A stretch of 64,000 nt of DNA, from NCBI GenBank assembly GCA_036971475.1, contig JBAIZL010000008.1:8986263-9050262 (forward strand). The letters are read 5' to 3'. Position 1 is the first letter of the stretch, and each line of letters starts with the position of its first letter. Positions 12,916-26,871 of the stretch are shown piece after piece. Position numbers and translations under genes: made by a program. Source of the DNA: Prosapia bicincta (Eukaryota; Arthropoda; Insecta; Hemiptera; Cercopidae). The notes under the pieces are model-generated. The model saw only the letters and a list, made by a program, of their open reading frames with translations. It was not told the origin of the DNA and ran no database searches.

Positions 12916-13863
12916 GACAACGAAGACGTAACTGCCTAGATTAATGTCTGTATTAAAAAGATTGTTATAAAAGTGTAAAAACGAAAACGAAAAAAATAGT
13001 TCCAATATTTTCAATTTTGGTTAATGAATGAGTTACTCATTGAAAACATAATGGCAGCAACAAAATGGCTTCTTGTAACTATATAAAACATATACTTCAA
13101 ATTCAGTGGCTAATATCTGGACCTTACCCGCGTTCATTCGCGTTTAGAAATGTGACTAATTTGTGTAGTGCTTAGTCACGCCTACACCTTGGCAATACAA
13201 GCCAAAGATAATTAATTTGGCAAGACCAAGCGAACTGGGAAGTATTTGCGGCGAAAGATCACAATGTGTTTGAAATTTCAGCTGATACAAAAAAAACCCT
13301 TTCCTTCAATCGGGGAGCCTTCAAATAGAACAGAATTCGCTGCTATTTCTGTACCTCAGATACATTTAGAGTCGTGTTTATATAAAATTAATTGTTGACT
13401 TGTGTTTATTTGCGTTAAGTAGCGGGAGAGTTAAATGTATTCGCGTAAATCTGTTTGTTGATGGACTTTAGTGTACATTAAACATTACTGCAGTGGGAAT
13501 AGCAAAGGCAAGAGTTACTACAAATAGCTGTGAGAGTCGAGGTGTGCACTCGATCCTACACAGTAAAGCAGTACGACTGGAACAAACCCAACCTAGCCTG
13601 GAGGAATTGCAAAATCTATAGGCCTTCGTATATTCGGACTCGTGAGCGGAAGCTACAACTATGTTTTGTAATGTAGAACAAGTTAATGTGCCTTACCGTC
13701 ATTTTCTCTAATGTTCCAGGATAGTATGTCTCTCTTTCGTCCTTTTTTTAAAGGCTTCCCATAATTGACTTTTTAAAGATCCCTTTATGAAACATGCCCT
13801 GATTTTATCTTTCTTTTCTATATATATATATATTCAACACAGTTTTACTACACAGTCGCGCTT

Positions 13864-13864
<1 letters not shown>
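12916..13864. other. AT-rich DNA, nothing recognised
   Basis: No ORF above background and no repeat seen. Confidence 0.5.
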
Positions 13865-13910
<46 letters not shown>

Positions 13911-13920
13911 CGCGCGCGTG

Positions 13921-13970
<50 letters not shown>
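13865..13970. repeat. (CA)n-(CG)-(TA)n compound microsatellite
   Basis: CA run of about 40 bp, then CGCGCGCG, then about 48 bp of TA, abutting a foldback element on its right. Confidence 0.93.
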
Positions 13971-13974
<4 letters not shown>

Positions 13975-14191
13975 GTTGATATATTACTATTGTAAATACT
14001 TTTATCCACCACTAAGTGCAATAATTTTACCTTGTTGTGATGAGGCACCTTTCGGTCACTTGACCATCTACACCAGAAAAATCTTCTAGATTTGATGGTC
14101 AAGTGACCGGAAGACGCCTCATCACAAAGAGGTAAAATAATTGCACTTAGTGGTGGATAAAAGTATTTACAATAGTAATTTATCAACTTCA
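13971..14191. mobile_element. foldback (MITE-like) element, about 98-bp arms
   Basis: 13971-14068 and 14094-14190 are near-perfect inverted copies, starting TGAAGTTGAT and ending ATCAACTTCA, with a 25-bp loop. Inner segments include GGTCACTTGACCATC and its complement GATGGTCAAGTGACC. A long (AT)n tract abuts the left end. Confidence 0.85.
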
Positions 14192-14325
14192 TAAAGTCAG
14201 TGCAACGAAAAAATAATGGACAACGTAAAATATCAATATATATAGGCTATTGATATATAAATTATAAAATATGTTTTCCTGTGATAATCAAAACAACAGA
14301 AGGTATACAAATACAATAAATATTT

Positions 14326-15077
14326 CACAATATCAAGAGCACAGTGGTACAATATATTACAATAAAAATATTGAAAAGAACCCCAATACCACAAAAATAA
14401 TCAAAAATAACAAATAAAACAAGTTACTTAAGATTATAACCCTAATAACAAATAAAACAAGTTACTTAAGATTAAACCCTCAAATAAAACAAGTTACTTA
14501 AGATTAAACCCTTATAACAAATAAAACAAGTTACTTAAGATTAAACCCGTTAACAAATAAAACAAGTTACTTAAGATTAAACCCTTAACAAATAAAACAA
14601 GTTACTTAAGATTAAACCCTATAACATATAAAACAAGTTACTTAAGATTAAACCCTCAAATAAAACAAGTTACTTAAGATTAAACCCTAACAAATAAAAC
14701 AAGTGACTTAAGATTAAACCCTTAACAAATAAAACAAGTTACTTAAGATTAAACCCTAACAAATAAAACAAGTGACTTAAGATTAAACCCTAACAAATAA
14801 AACAAGTTACTTAAGATTAAACCCTTAACAAATAAAACAAGTGACTTAAGATTAAACCCTAACAAATAAAACAAGTTACTTAAGATTAAACCCTTCAAAT
14901 AAAACAAGTTACTTAAGATTAAACCCTAACAAATAAAACAAGTTACTTAAGATTAAACCCTCAAATAAAACAAGTTACTTAAGATTAAACCCTAGGGTTT
15001 AATCTTAAGTAACTTGTTTTATTTGTTATTTTTGATTATTTTTGTGGTATTGGGGTTCTTTTCAATATTTTTATTGT
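14326..15077. mobile_element. foldback element with internal minisatellite, 13-bp target duplication
   Basis: The element starts CACAATATCAAGAGCACAGT and its left arm (from about 14355) is the reverse complement of its right arm (14991-15077), including CCCCAATACCACAAAAATAA. The sequence ACAATAAATATTT occurs at 14313-14325 and again at 15078-15090, a clean 13-bp target-site duplication. Between the arms the loop-side end of the left arm is repeated about 17 times. A compact 0.22-kb copy of the same element lies at 33132-33352. No protein is encoded, so it is non-autonomous. The duplication length suits LINE-type or unusual transposition better than Tc1/mariner. Confidence 0.88.
14411..14993. 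repeat. 32-38-bp minisatellite inside foldback element, about 17 copies
   Basis: Units contain AAACAAGTTACTTAAGATTA followed by AACCCT and a spacer of variable length (AACAAATA, TCAAATA, TATAACA). Unit length varies with the spacer. Some units carry GTGACTTAAG instead of GTTACTTAAG. The unit equals the inner end of the left arm of the enclosing element, so it arose by tandem duplication within it. Confidence 0.93.
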
Positions 15078-15081
15078 ACAA

Positions 15082-15246
15082 TAAATATTTATTGTTTTTT
15101 ATTACTCAAAGCTTTTCGTCGGCCAGCAAACAGTTCCACATCTTCAGGAATGAATGATTGAATAAATTCATCCCTTTATTCAATCGTCATGATGTTGGAC
15201 CTGTTTGCCGACGAGTAGCTTTTACTAATAAAAAACAATAAATAAT
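15082..15246. mobile_element. foldback (MITE-like) element next to the 14.3-kb element
   Basis: The left half (ATTGTTTTTTATTACTCAAA, GTCGGCCAGCAAACAG) and right half (CTGTTTGCCGACGAG, TAATAAAAAACAATAAATAA) are inverted copies with a short loop near 15165. Its left edge supplies the target duplication of the neighbouring element, so that neighbour inserted at the edge of this one. Each arm contains a CTGANGA-like/GAAA-like hairpin core. Confidence 0.82.
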
Positions 15247-15369
15247 TCTTGTATTTGTTTATTCTCGGATACATAAGTATACGATGAATCCCGATTGTGT
15301 GTTCATCATTTATGGAATTTAATGTATATCAGTATTTTAATGAAGGCTGATTAAGTTAAATTGTCTCGT

Positions 15370-18300
15370 ATGTATCTTTTGTAGCTATAAAACTAGTAGA
15401 CATATTTCTTAAATTTATCGAAACAATATCTTTTGTAGCTATAAAACTAGTAGACCTACATATTTCTTAAATTTATCGAAACAATATCTTTTGTAGCTAT
15501 AAAACTAGTACACCTACATATTTCTTAAATCTATCGAAACAATATCTTTTGTAGCTATAAAACTAGTACACCTACATGTTTCTTAAATTTATCGAAACAA
15601 CATCTTTTGTAGCTATAAAACTAGTAGACCTGCATATTTCTTAAATTTATCGAAACAATATCTTTTGTAGTTATAAAACTAGTAGACCTACATATTTCTT
15701 AAATTTATCGAAACAATATCTTTTGTAGTTATAAAACTAGTAGACCTACACATTTCTTAAATTTATCGAAACAATATCTTTTGTAGTTATAAAACTAGTA
15801 GACCTACACATTTCTTAAATTTATCGAAACAATATCTTTTGTAGTTATAAAACTAGTAGACCTGCATATTTCTTAAATTTATCGAAACAATATCTTTTGT
15901 AGTTATAAAACTAGTAGACCTGCATATTTCTTAAATTTATCGAAACAATATCTTTTGTAGTTATAAAACTAGTAGACCTACATATTTCTTAAATTTATCG
16001 AAACAATATCTTTTGTAGTTATAAAACTAGTAGACCTACACATTTCTTAAATTTATCGAAACAATATCTTTTGTAGCTATAAAACTAGTAGACCTACATA
16101 TTTCTTAAATTTATCGAAACAATATCTTTTGTAGCTATAAAACTAGTAGACCTACATGTTTCTTAAATTTATCGAAACAACATCTTTTGTAGCTATAAAA
16201 CTAGTAGACCTGCATATTTCTTAAATTTATCGAAACAATATCTTTTGTAGCTATAAAACTAGTACACCTACATATTTCTTAAATCTATCGAAACAATATC
16301 TTTTGTAGCTATAAAACTAGTACACCTACATGTTTCTTAAATTTATCGAAACAACATCTTTTGTAGCTATAAAACTAGTAGACCTGCATATTTCTTAAAT
16401 TTATCGAAACAATATCTTTTGTAGTTATAAAACTAGTAGACCTACATATTTCTTAAATTTATCGAAATAATATCTTTTGTAGCTATAAAACTAGTAGACC
16501 TACATATTTCTTAAATTTATCGAAACAATATCTTTTGTAGCTATAAAACTAGTAGACCTGCATATTTCTTAAATCTATCGAAACAATATCTTTTGTAGCT
16601 ATAAAACTAGTGCACCTACACATTTCTTAAATTTATCGAAACAATATCTTTTGTAGCTATAAAACTAGTAGACCTACACATTTCTTAAATTTATCGAAAC
16701 AATATCTTTTGCAGCTATAAAACTAGTAGATCTCCATATTTCTTAAATTTATCGAAACAATATCTTTTGTAGCTATAAAACTAGTAGACCTACACATTTC
16801 TTAAATTTATCGAAACAATATCTTTTGTAGCTATAAAACTAGTAGACCTACACATTTCTTAAATTTATCGAAACAATATCTTTTGTAGCTATAAAACTAG
16901 TAGACCTACATATTTCTTAAATTTATCGAAACAATATCTTTTGTAGCTATAAAACTAGTAGACCTACATGTTTCTTAAATTTATCGAAACAACATCTTTT
17001 GTAGCTATAAAACTAGTAGACCTGCATATTTCTTAAATTTATCGAAACAATATCTTTTGTAGCTATAAAACTAGTACACCTACATATTTCTTAAATCTAT
17101 CGAAACAATATCTTTTGTAGCTATAAAACTAGTACACCTACATGTTTCTTAAATTTATCGAAACAACATCTTTTGTAGCTATAAAACTAGTAGACCTGCA
17201 TATTTCTTAAATTTATCGAAACAATATCTTTTGTAGTTATAAAACTAGTAGACCTACATATTTCTTAAATTTATCGAAATAATATCTTTTGTAGCTATAA
17301 AACTAGTAGACCTACATATTTCTTAAATTTATCGAAACAATATCTTTTGTAGCTATAAAACTAGTAGACCTGCATATTTCTTAAATCTATCGAAACAATA
17401 TCTTTTGTAGCTATAAAACTACTGCACCTACACATTTCTTAAATTTATCGAAACAATATCTTTTGTAGCTATAAAACTAGTAGACCTACACATTTCTTAA
17501 ATTTATCGAAACAATATCTTTTGCAGCTATAAAACTAGTAGATCTCCATATTTCTTAAATTTATCGAAACAATATCTTTTGTAGCTATAAAACTAGTAGA
17601 CCTACACATTTCTTAAATTTATCGAAACAATATCTTTTGTAGCTATAAAACTAGTAGACCTACATATTTCTTAAATTTATCGAAACAATATCTTTTGTAG
17701 CTATAAAACTAGTACACCTACATATTTCTTAAATTTATCGAAACAATATCTTTTGTAGCTATAAAACTAGTAGACCTGCATATTTCTTAAATTTAACGAA
17801 AGAATATCTCTTGTAGCTATAAAACTAGTAGACCTACATATTTCTTAAATTTATCGAAACAATATCTTTTGTAGCTATAAAACTGGTAGACCTACATATT
17901 TCTTAAATTTATCGAAACAATATCTTTTGTAGCTATAAAACTAGTAGACCTACATATTTCTTAAATTTATCGAAACAATATCTTTTGTAGCTATAAAACT
18001 AGTGCACCTACATATTTCTTAAATTTAACGAAAGAATATCTTTTGTAGCTATAAAACTAGTAGACCTGCATATTTCTTAAATCTATCGAAACAATATCTT
18101 TTGTAGCTATAAAACTAGTAGACCTACATATTTCTTAAATTTATCGAAACAATATCTTTTGTAGCTATAAAACTAGTAGACCTACATATTTCTTAAATTT
18201 ATCGAAACAATATCTTTTGTAGCTATAAAACTAGTGCACCTACATATTTCTTAAATTTATCGAAACAATATCTTTTGTAGCTATAAAACTAGTGCACCTA

Positions 18301-21300
18301 CATATTTCTTAAATTTAACGAAAGAATATCTTTTGTAGCTATAAAACTAGTAGACCTACATATTTCTTAAATTTATCGAAACAATATCTTTTGTAGCTAT
18401 AAAACTAGTGCACCTACATATTTCTTAAATTTAACGAAAGAATATCTTTTGTAGCTATAAAACTAGTAGACCTGCATATTTCTTAAATCTATCGAAACAA
18501 TATCTTTTGTAGCTATAAAACTAGTAGACCTACATATTTCTTAAATTTATCGAAACAATATCTTTTGTAGCTATAAAACTAGTGCACCTACATATTTCTT
18601 AAATTTAACGAAAGAATATCTTTTGTAGCTATAAAACTAGTAGACCTACATATTTCTTAAATTTATCGAAACAATATCTTTTGTAGCTATAAAACTAGTG
18701 CACCTACATATTTTTTAATTTAACGAAAGAATATCTTTTGTAGCTATAAAATTAGTAGACCTACATATTTCTTAAATTTATCGAAACAATATCTTTTGTA
18801 GCTATAAAACTAGTGCACCTACATATTTCTTAAATTTAACGAAAGAATATCTTTTGTAGCTATAAAACTAGTGCACCTACATATTTCTTAAATTTAACGA
18901 AAGAATATCTTTTGTAGCTATAAAACTAGTAGACCTGCATATTTCTTAAATCTATCGAAACAATATCTTTTGTAGCTATAAAACTAGTAGACCTACATAT
19001 TTCTTAAATTTATCGAAACAATATCTTTTGTAGCTATAAAACTAGTACACCTACATATTTCTTAAATTTAACGAAATAATATCTTTTGTAGCTATAAAAC
19101 TAGTAGACCTACATATTTCTTAAATTTATCGAAACAATATCTTTTGTAGCTATAAAACTAGTAGACCTGCATATTTCTTAAATCTATCGAAACAATATCT
19201 TTTGTAGCTATAAAACTAGTAGACCTACATATTTCTTAAATTTATCGAAACAATATCTTTTGTAGCTATAAAACTAGTGCACCTACATATTTCTTAAATT
19301 TAACGAAAGAATATCTTTTGTAGCTATAAAACTAGTAGACCTACATATTTCTTAAATTTATCGAAACAATATCTTTTGTAGCTATAAAACTAGTGCACCT
19401 ACATATTTCTTAAATTTATCGAAACAATATCTTTTGTAGCTATAAAACTAGTGCACCTACATATTTCTTAAATTTAACGAAAGAATATCTTTTGTAGCTA
19501 TAAAACTAGTAGACCTGCATATTTCTTAAATCTATCGAAACAATATCTTTTGTAGCTATAAAACTAGTAGACCTACATATTTCTTAAATTTATCGAAACA
19601 ATATCTTTTGTAGCTATAAAACTAGTGCACCTACATATTTCTTAAATTTAACGAAAGAATATCTTTTGTAGCTATAAAACTAGTACACCTACATATTTCT
19701 TAAATTTATCGAAACAATATCTTTTGTAGCTATAAAACTAGTACACCTACATATTTCTTAAATTTAACGAAATAATATCTTTTGTAGCTATAAAACTAGT
19801 AGACCTACATATTTCTTAAATTTATCGAAACAATATCTTTTGTAGCTATAAAACTAGTAGACCTGCATATTTCTTAAATCTATCGAAACAATATCTTTTG
19901 TAGCTATAAAACTAGTAGACCTACATATTTCTTAAATTTATCGAAACAATATCTTTTGTAGCTATAAAACTAGTGCACCTACATATTTCTTAAATTTAAC
20001 GAAAGAATATCTTTTGTAGCTATAAAACTAGTAGACCTACATATTTCTTAAATTTATCGAAACAATATCTTTTGTAGCTATAAAACTAGTGCACCTACAT
20101 ATTTCTTAAATTTATCGAAACAATATCTTTTGTAGCTATAAAACTAGTGCACCTACATATTTCTTAAATTTAATGAAAGAATATCTTTTGTAGCTATAAA
20201 ACTAGTAGACCTGCATATTTCTTAAATCTATCGAAAGAATATCTTTTGTAGCTATAAAACTAGTAGACCTACATATTTCTTAAATTTATCGAAACAATAT
20301 CTTTTGTAGCTATAAAACTAGTGCACCTACATATTTCTTAAATTTAACGAAAGAATATCTTTTGTAGCTATAAAACTAGTAGACCTACATATTTCTTAAA
20401 TTTATCGAAACAATATCTTTTGTAGCTATAAAACTAGTGCACCTACATATTTCTTAAATTTAACGAAAGAATATCTTTTGTAGCTATAAAACTAGTAGAC
20501 CTGCATATTTCTTAAATCTATCGAAACAATATCTTTTGTAGCTATAAAACTAGTAGACCTACATATTTCTTAAATTTATCGAAACAATATCTTTTGTAGC
20601 TATAAAACTAGTGCACCTACATATTTCTTAAATTTAACGAAAGAATATCTTTTGTAGCTATAAAACTAGTAGACCTACATATTTCTTAAATTTATCGAAA
20701 CAATATCTTTTGTAGCTATAAAACTAGTAGACCTACATATTTCTTAAATTTAACGAAATAATATCTTTTGTAGCTATAAAACTAGTAGACCTACATATTT
20801 CTTAAATTTATCGAAACAATATCTTTTGTAGCTATAAAACTAGTAGACCTGCATATTTCTTAAATCTATCGAAACAATATCTTTTGTAGCTATAAAACTA
20901 GTGCACCTACATATTTCTTAAATTTATCGAAACAATATCTTTTGTAGCTATAAAACTAGTAGACCTACATATTTCTTAAATTTATCGAAACAATATCTTT
21001 TGTAGCTATAAAACTAGTGCACCTACATATTTCTTAAATTTATCGAAACAATATCTTTTGTAGCTATAAAACTAGTGCACCTACATATTTCTTAAATTTA
21101 ATGAAAGAATATCTTTTGTAGCTATAAAACTAGTAGACCTGCATATTTCTTAAATCTATCGAAAGAATATCTTTTGTAGCTATAAAACTAGTAGACCTAC
21201 ATATTTCTTTAATTTATCGAAACAATATCTTTTGTAGCTATAAAACTAGTGCACCTACATATTTCTTAAATTTAACGAAAGAATATCTTTTGTAGCTATA

Positions 21301-24300
21301 AAACTAGTAGACCTACATATTTCTTAAATTTATCGAAACAATATCTTTTGTAGCTATAAAACTAGTGCACCTACATATTTCTTAAATTTAACGAAAGAAT
21401 ATCTTTTGTAGCTATAAAACTAGTAGACCTGCATATTTCTTAAATCTATCGAAACAATATCTTTTGTAGCTATAAAACTAGTAGACCTACATATTTCTTA
21501 AATTTATCGAAACAATATCTTTTGTAGCTATAAAACTAGTGCACCTACATATTTCTTAAATTTAACGAAAGAATATCTTTTGTAGCTATAAAACTAGTAC
21601 ACCTACATATTTCTTAAATTTAACGAAATAATATCTTTTGTAGCTATAAAACTAGTAGACCTACATATTTCTTAAATTTATCGAAACAATATCTTTTGTA
21701 GCTATAAAACTAGTAGACCTACATATTTCTTAAATTTAACGAAAGAATATCTTTTGTAGCTATAAAACTAGTAGACCTACATATTTCTTAAATTTATCGA
21801 AACAATATCTTTTGTAGCTATAAAACTAGTGCACCTACATATTTCTTAAATTTAACGAAAGAATATCTTTTGTAGCTATAAAACTAGTAGACCTACATAT
21901 TTCTTAAATTTATCGAAACAATATCTTTTGTAGCTATAAAACTAGTGCACCTACATATTTCTTAAATTTAACGAAAGAATATCTTTTGTAGCTATAAAAC
22001 TAGTAGACCTACATATTTCTTAAATTTATCGAAACAATATCTTTTGTAGCTATAAAACTAGTGCACCTACATATTTCTTAAATTTAACGAAACAATATCT
22101 TTTGTAGCTATAAAACTAGTAGACCTACATATTTCTTAAATTTAACGAAACAATATCTTTTGTAGCTATAAAACTAGTAGACCTACATATTTCTTAAATT
22201 TATCGAAACAATATCTTTTGTAGCTATAAAACTAGTAGACCTACATATTTCTTAAATTTAACGAAAGAATATCTTTTGTAGCTATAAAACTAGTAGACCT
22301 ACATATTTCTTAAATTTATCGAAACAATATCTTTTGTAGCTATAAAACTAGTAGACCTACATATTTCTTAAATTTAACGAAAGAATATCTTTTGTAGCTA
22401 TAAAACTAGTAGACCTACATATTTCTTAAATTTAACGAAACAATATCTTTTGTAGCTATAAAACTAGTAGACCTACATATTTCTTAAATTTAACGAAACA
22501 ATATCTTTTGTAGCTATAAAACTAGTAGACCTACATATTTCTTAAATTTATCGAAACAATATCTTTTGTAGCTATAAAACTAGTAGACCTACATATTTCT
22601 TAAATTTAACGAAAGAATATCTTTTGTAGCTATAAAACTAGTAGACCTACATATTTCTTAAATTTATCGAAACAATATCTTTTGTAGCTATAAAACTAGT
22701 AGACCTACATATTTCTTAAATTTAACGAAAGAATATCTTTTGTAGCTATAAAACTAGTACACCTACATATTTCTTAAATTTAACGAAATAATATCTTTTG
22801 TAGCTATAAAACTAGTAGACCTACATATTTCTTAAATTTATCGAAACAATATCTTTTGTAGCTATAAAACTAGTAGACCTACATATTTCTTAAATTTAAC
22901 GAAAGAATATCTTTTGTAGCTATAAAACTAGTAGACCTACATATTTCTTAAATTTATCGAAACAATATCTTTTGTAGCTATAAAACTAGTGCACCTACAT
23001 ATTTCTTAAATTTAACGAAAGAATATCTTTTGTAGCTATAAAACTAGTAGACCTACATATTTCTTAAATTTATCGAAACAATATCTTTTGTAGCTATAAA
23101 ACTAGTGCACCTACATATTTCTTAAATTTAACGAAAGAATATCTTTTGTAGCTATAAAACTAGTAGACCTACATATTTCTTAAATTTATCGAAACAATAT
23201 CTTTTGTAGCTATAAAACTAGTGCACCTACATATTTCTTAAATTTAACGAAACAATATCTTTTGTAGCTATAAAACTAGTAGACCTACATATTTCTTAAA
23301 TTTAACGAAACAATATCTTTTGTAGCTATAAAACTAGTAGACCTACATATTTCTTAAATTTATCGAAACAATATCTTTTGTAGCTATAAAACTAGTAGAC
23401 CTACATATTTCTTAAATTTAACGAAAGAATATCTTTTGTAGCTATAAAACTAGTAGACCTACATATTTCTTAAATTTATCGAAACAATATCTTTTGTAGC
23501 TATAAAACTAGTAGACCTACATATTTCTTAAATTTAACGAAAGAATATCTTTTGTAGCTATAAAACTAGTAGACCTACATATTTCTTAAATTTAACGAAA
23601 CAATATCTTTTGTAGCTATAAAACTAGTAGACCTACATATTTCTTAAATTTAACGAAACAATATCTTTTGTAGCTATAAAACTAGTAGACCTACATATTT
23701 CTTAAATTTATCGAAACAATATCTTTTGTAGCTATAAAACTAGTAGACCTACATATTTCTTAAATTTAACGAAAGAATATCTTTTGTAGCTATAAAACTA
23801 GTAGACCTACATATTTCTTAAATTTATCGAAACAATATCTTTTGTAGCTATAAAACTAGTAGACCTACATATTTCTTAAATTTAACGAAAGAATATCTTT
23901 TGTAGCTATAAAACTAGTAGACCTACATATTTCTTAAATTTATCGAAACAATATCTTTTGTAGCTATAAAACTAGTAGACCTACATATTTCTTAAATTTA
24001 TCGAAACAATATCTTTTGTAGCTATAAAACTAGTAGACCTACATATTTCTTAAATTTAACGAAAGAATATCTTTTGTAGCTATAAAACTAGTAGACCTAC
24101 ATATTTCTTAAATTTATCGAAACAATATCTTTTGTAGCTATAAAACTAGTGCACCTACATATTTCTTAAATTTATCGAAACAATATCTTTTGTAGCTATA
24201 AAACTAGTGCACCTACATATTTCTTAAATTTAACGAAACAATATCTTTTGTAGCTATAAAACTAGTAGACCTACATATTTCTTAAATTTATCGAAACAAT

Positions 24301-26213
24301 ATCTTTTGTAGCTATAAAACTAGTGCACCTACATATTTCTTAAATTTAACGAAACAATATCTTTTGTAGCTATAAAACTAGTGCACCTACATATTTCTTA
24401 AATTTATCGAAACAATATCTTTTGTAGCTATAAAACTAGTGCACCTACATATTTCTTAAATTTAACGAAACAATATCTTTTGTAGCTATAAAACTAGTAG
24501 ACCTACATATTTCTTAAATTTATCGAAACAATATCTTTTGTAGCTATAAAACTAGTGCACCTACATATTTCTTAAATTTAACGAAACAATATCTTTTGTA
24601 GCTATAAAACTAGTGCACCTACATATTTCTTAAATTTAACGAAACAATATCTTTTGTAGCTATAAAACTAGTAGACCTACATATTTCTTAAATTTAACGA
24701 AACAATATCTTTTGTAGCTATAAAACTAGTAGACCTACATATTTCTTAAATTTATCGAAACAATATCTTTTGTAGCTATAAAACTAGTAGACCTACATAT
24801 TTCTTAAATTTAACGAAAGAATATCTTTTGTAGCTATAAAACTAGTAGACCTACATATTTCTTAAATTTATCGAAACAATATCTTTTGTAGCTATAAAAC
24901 TAGTGCACCTACATATTTCTTAAATTTATCGAAACAATATCTTTTGTAGCTATAAAACTAGTGCACCTACATATTTCTTAAATTTATCGAAACAATATCT
25001 TTTGTAGCTATAAAACTAGTAGACCTACATATTTCTTAAATTTAACGAAAGAATATCTTTTGTAGCTATAAAACTAGTAGACCTACATATTTCTTAAATT
25101 TATCGAAACAATATCTTTTGTAGCTATAAAACTAGTAGACCTACATATTTCTTAAATTTATCGAAACAATATCTTTTGTAGCTATAAAACTAGTAGACCT
25201 ACATATTTCTTAAATTTATCGAAACAATATCTTTTGTAGCTATAAAACTAGTGCACCTACATATTTCTTAAATTTAACGAAACAATATCTTTTGTAGCTA
25301 TAAAACTAGTAGACCTACATATTTCTTAAATTTAACGAAAGAATATCTTTTGTAGCTATAAAACTAGTAGACCTACATATTTCTTAAATTTAACGAAACA
25401 ATATCTTTTGTAGCTATAAAACTAGTAGACCTACATATTTCTTAAATTTATCGAAACAATATCTTTTGTAGCTATAAAACTAGTAGACCTACATATTTCT
25501 TAAATTTAACGAAACAATATCTTTTGTAGCTATAAAACTAGTACACCTACATATTTCTTAAATTTAACGAAAGAATATCTTTTGTAGCTATAAAACTAGT
25601 AGACCTACATATTTCTTAAATTTATCGAAACAATATCTTTTGTAGCTATAAAACTAGTGCACCTACATATTTCTTAAATTTAACGAAACAATATCTTTTG
25701 TAGCTATAAAACTAGTAGACCTACATATTTCTTAAATTTATCGAAACAATATCTTTTGTAGCTATAAAACTAGTGCACCTACATATTTCTTAAATTTAAC
25801 GAAAGAATATCTTTTGTAGCTATAAAACTAGTAGACCTACATATTTCTTAAATTTATCGAAACAATATCTTTTGTAGCTATAAAACTAGTGCACCTACAT
25901 ATTTCTTAAATTTAACGAAAGAATATCTTTTGTAGCTATAAAACTAGTAGACCTACATATTTCTTAAATTTATCGAAACAATATCTTTTGTAGCTATAAA
26001 ACTAGTGCACCTACATATTTCTTAAATTTAACGAAACAATATCTTTTGTAGCTATAAAACTAGTGCACCTACATATTTCTTAAATTTATCGAAACAATAT
26101 CTTTTGTAGCTATAAAACTAGTGCACCTACATATTTCTTAAATTTAACGAAACAATATCTTTTGTAGCTATAAAACTAGTACACCTACATATTTCTTAAA
26201 TCTATCGAAACAA
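15370..26213. repeat. 58-bp satellite array, about 187 copies
   Basis: The string CTTTTGTAGCTATAAAACTA recurs every 58 bp from about 15373 to 26170; the first unit is 4 bp short. Each unit has an ACTAGT palindrome and a TTTCTTAAATTTA block. Variants fall into a few classes: AGACC, GCACC or ACACC after ACTAGT; TTATCG or TTAACG; GAAACAAT, GAAAGAAT or GAAATAAT. The left part (15.4-17.6 kb) is the most varied, with GTAGTTAT and CTGCATA types; the right part is more homogeneous. Class order shows higher-order repeats: a 14-unit (812-bp) period between 16711 and 17523, a 16-unit (928-bp) one between 20171 and 21099, and a 20-unit (1160-bp) one between 21623 and 22783. No ORF runs through the array. 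Function unknown. Confidence 0.97.
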
Positions 26214-26832
26214 AACAAAATTGCCCGTTATAATCCAACAATAGCGGAAAAATTGTTTCCTATGTTTACAATTATATTCTAAAAAAAAACAAAATTAGGC
26301 ATAATAATATATGTTTTGTTTATACAATACAATTAAATCATTTTAAAACAGTATTATTCTTAACCCAAGTGCATTTAAAGTGTTTTCAAATTGAACGCTA
26401 GGTTAATACCAAATCATACACAATCCAAATAACCCAACCATAATACTAATGTTTTCCTAATTGGACATAATTTGGTTAGTAATTGAATGAAATAACCCAT
26501 CCATTAAGCCAAATAGCTACTTGTAAACATGCACATTAACAAGTTGTCAATTAATTTTGAAATAAAACTGCATAACCGATGATTAAGTAATTTGTGTTCT
26601 GTAGTGGTACCATCACGACGTAGGAATGTTAAGTAAGATAGCAGCATTATCTGTAGCAAGATTTATACGTGATCGCCCTTGGAAGGCCGACTTTCGTGTC
26701 GCCAAGCACAGGCCGTAAAAAGGCGAAATGATTCTGTTTTTATCATTTGGTTTTAGGGTTAAACACAGGCGTTTGCCAAAAGTTAGTTATTACGAGTTTT
26801 CAGTATTCTTGAATGTAAAAATTACTAAAAAT
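26214..26832. other. single-copy DNA between two tandem arrays
   Basis: It separates the 58-bp satellite from the 41-bp minisatellite. Its right end (from 26783) is the flank later copied inside the 41-bp array. Confidence 0.6.
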
Positions 26833-26858
26833 ACTTACTTACTTACTTACTTACTTAC
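26833..26858. repeat. (TTAC)n microsatellite
   Basis: Six TTAC units directly precede the 41-bp minisatellite. Confidence 0.9.
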
Positions 26859-26871
26859 AAAAAGTTGAAAA

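Noticed and set aside
14411..14993. Telomere-like CCCTAA strings
   Set aside because: CCCTAA occurs only as part of a longer 32-38-bp unit inside a transposon; there is no pure TTAGG or TTAGGG run.
15370..26213. CRISPR-like regular spacing
   Set aside because: Adjacent 58-bp units are near-identical along their full length, with no unique spacers, and the sequence is eukaryotic in character.
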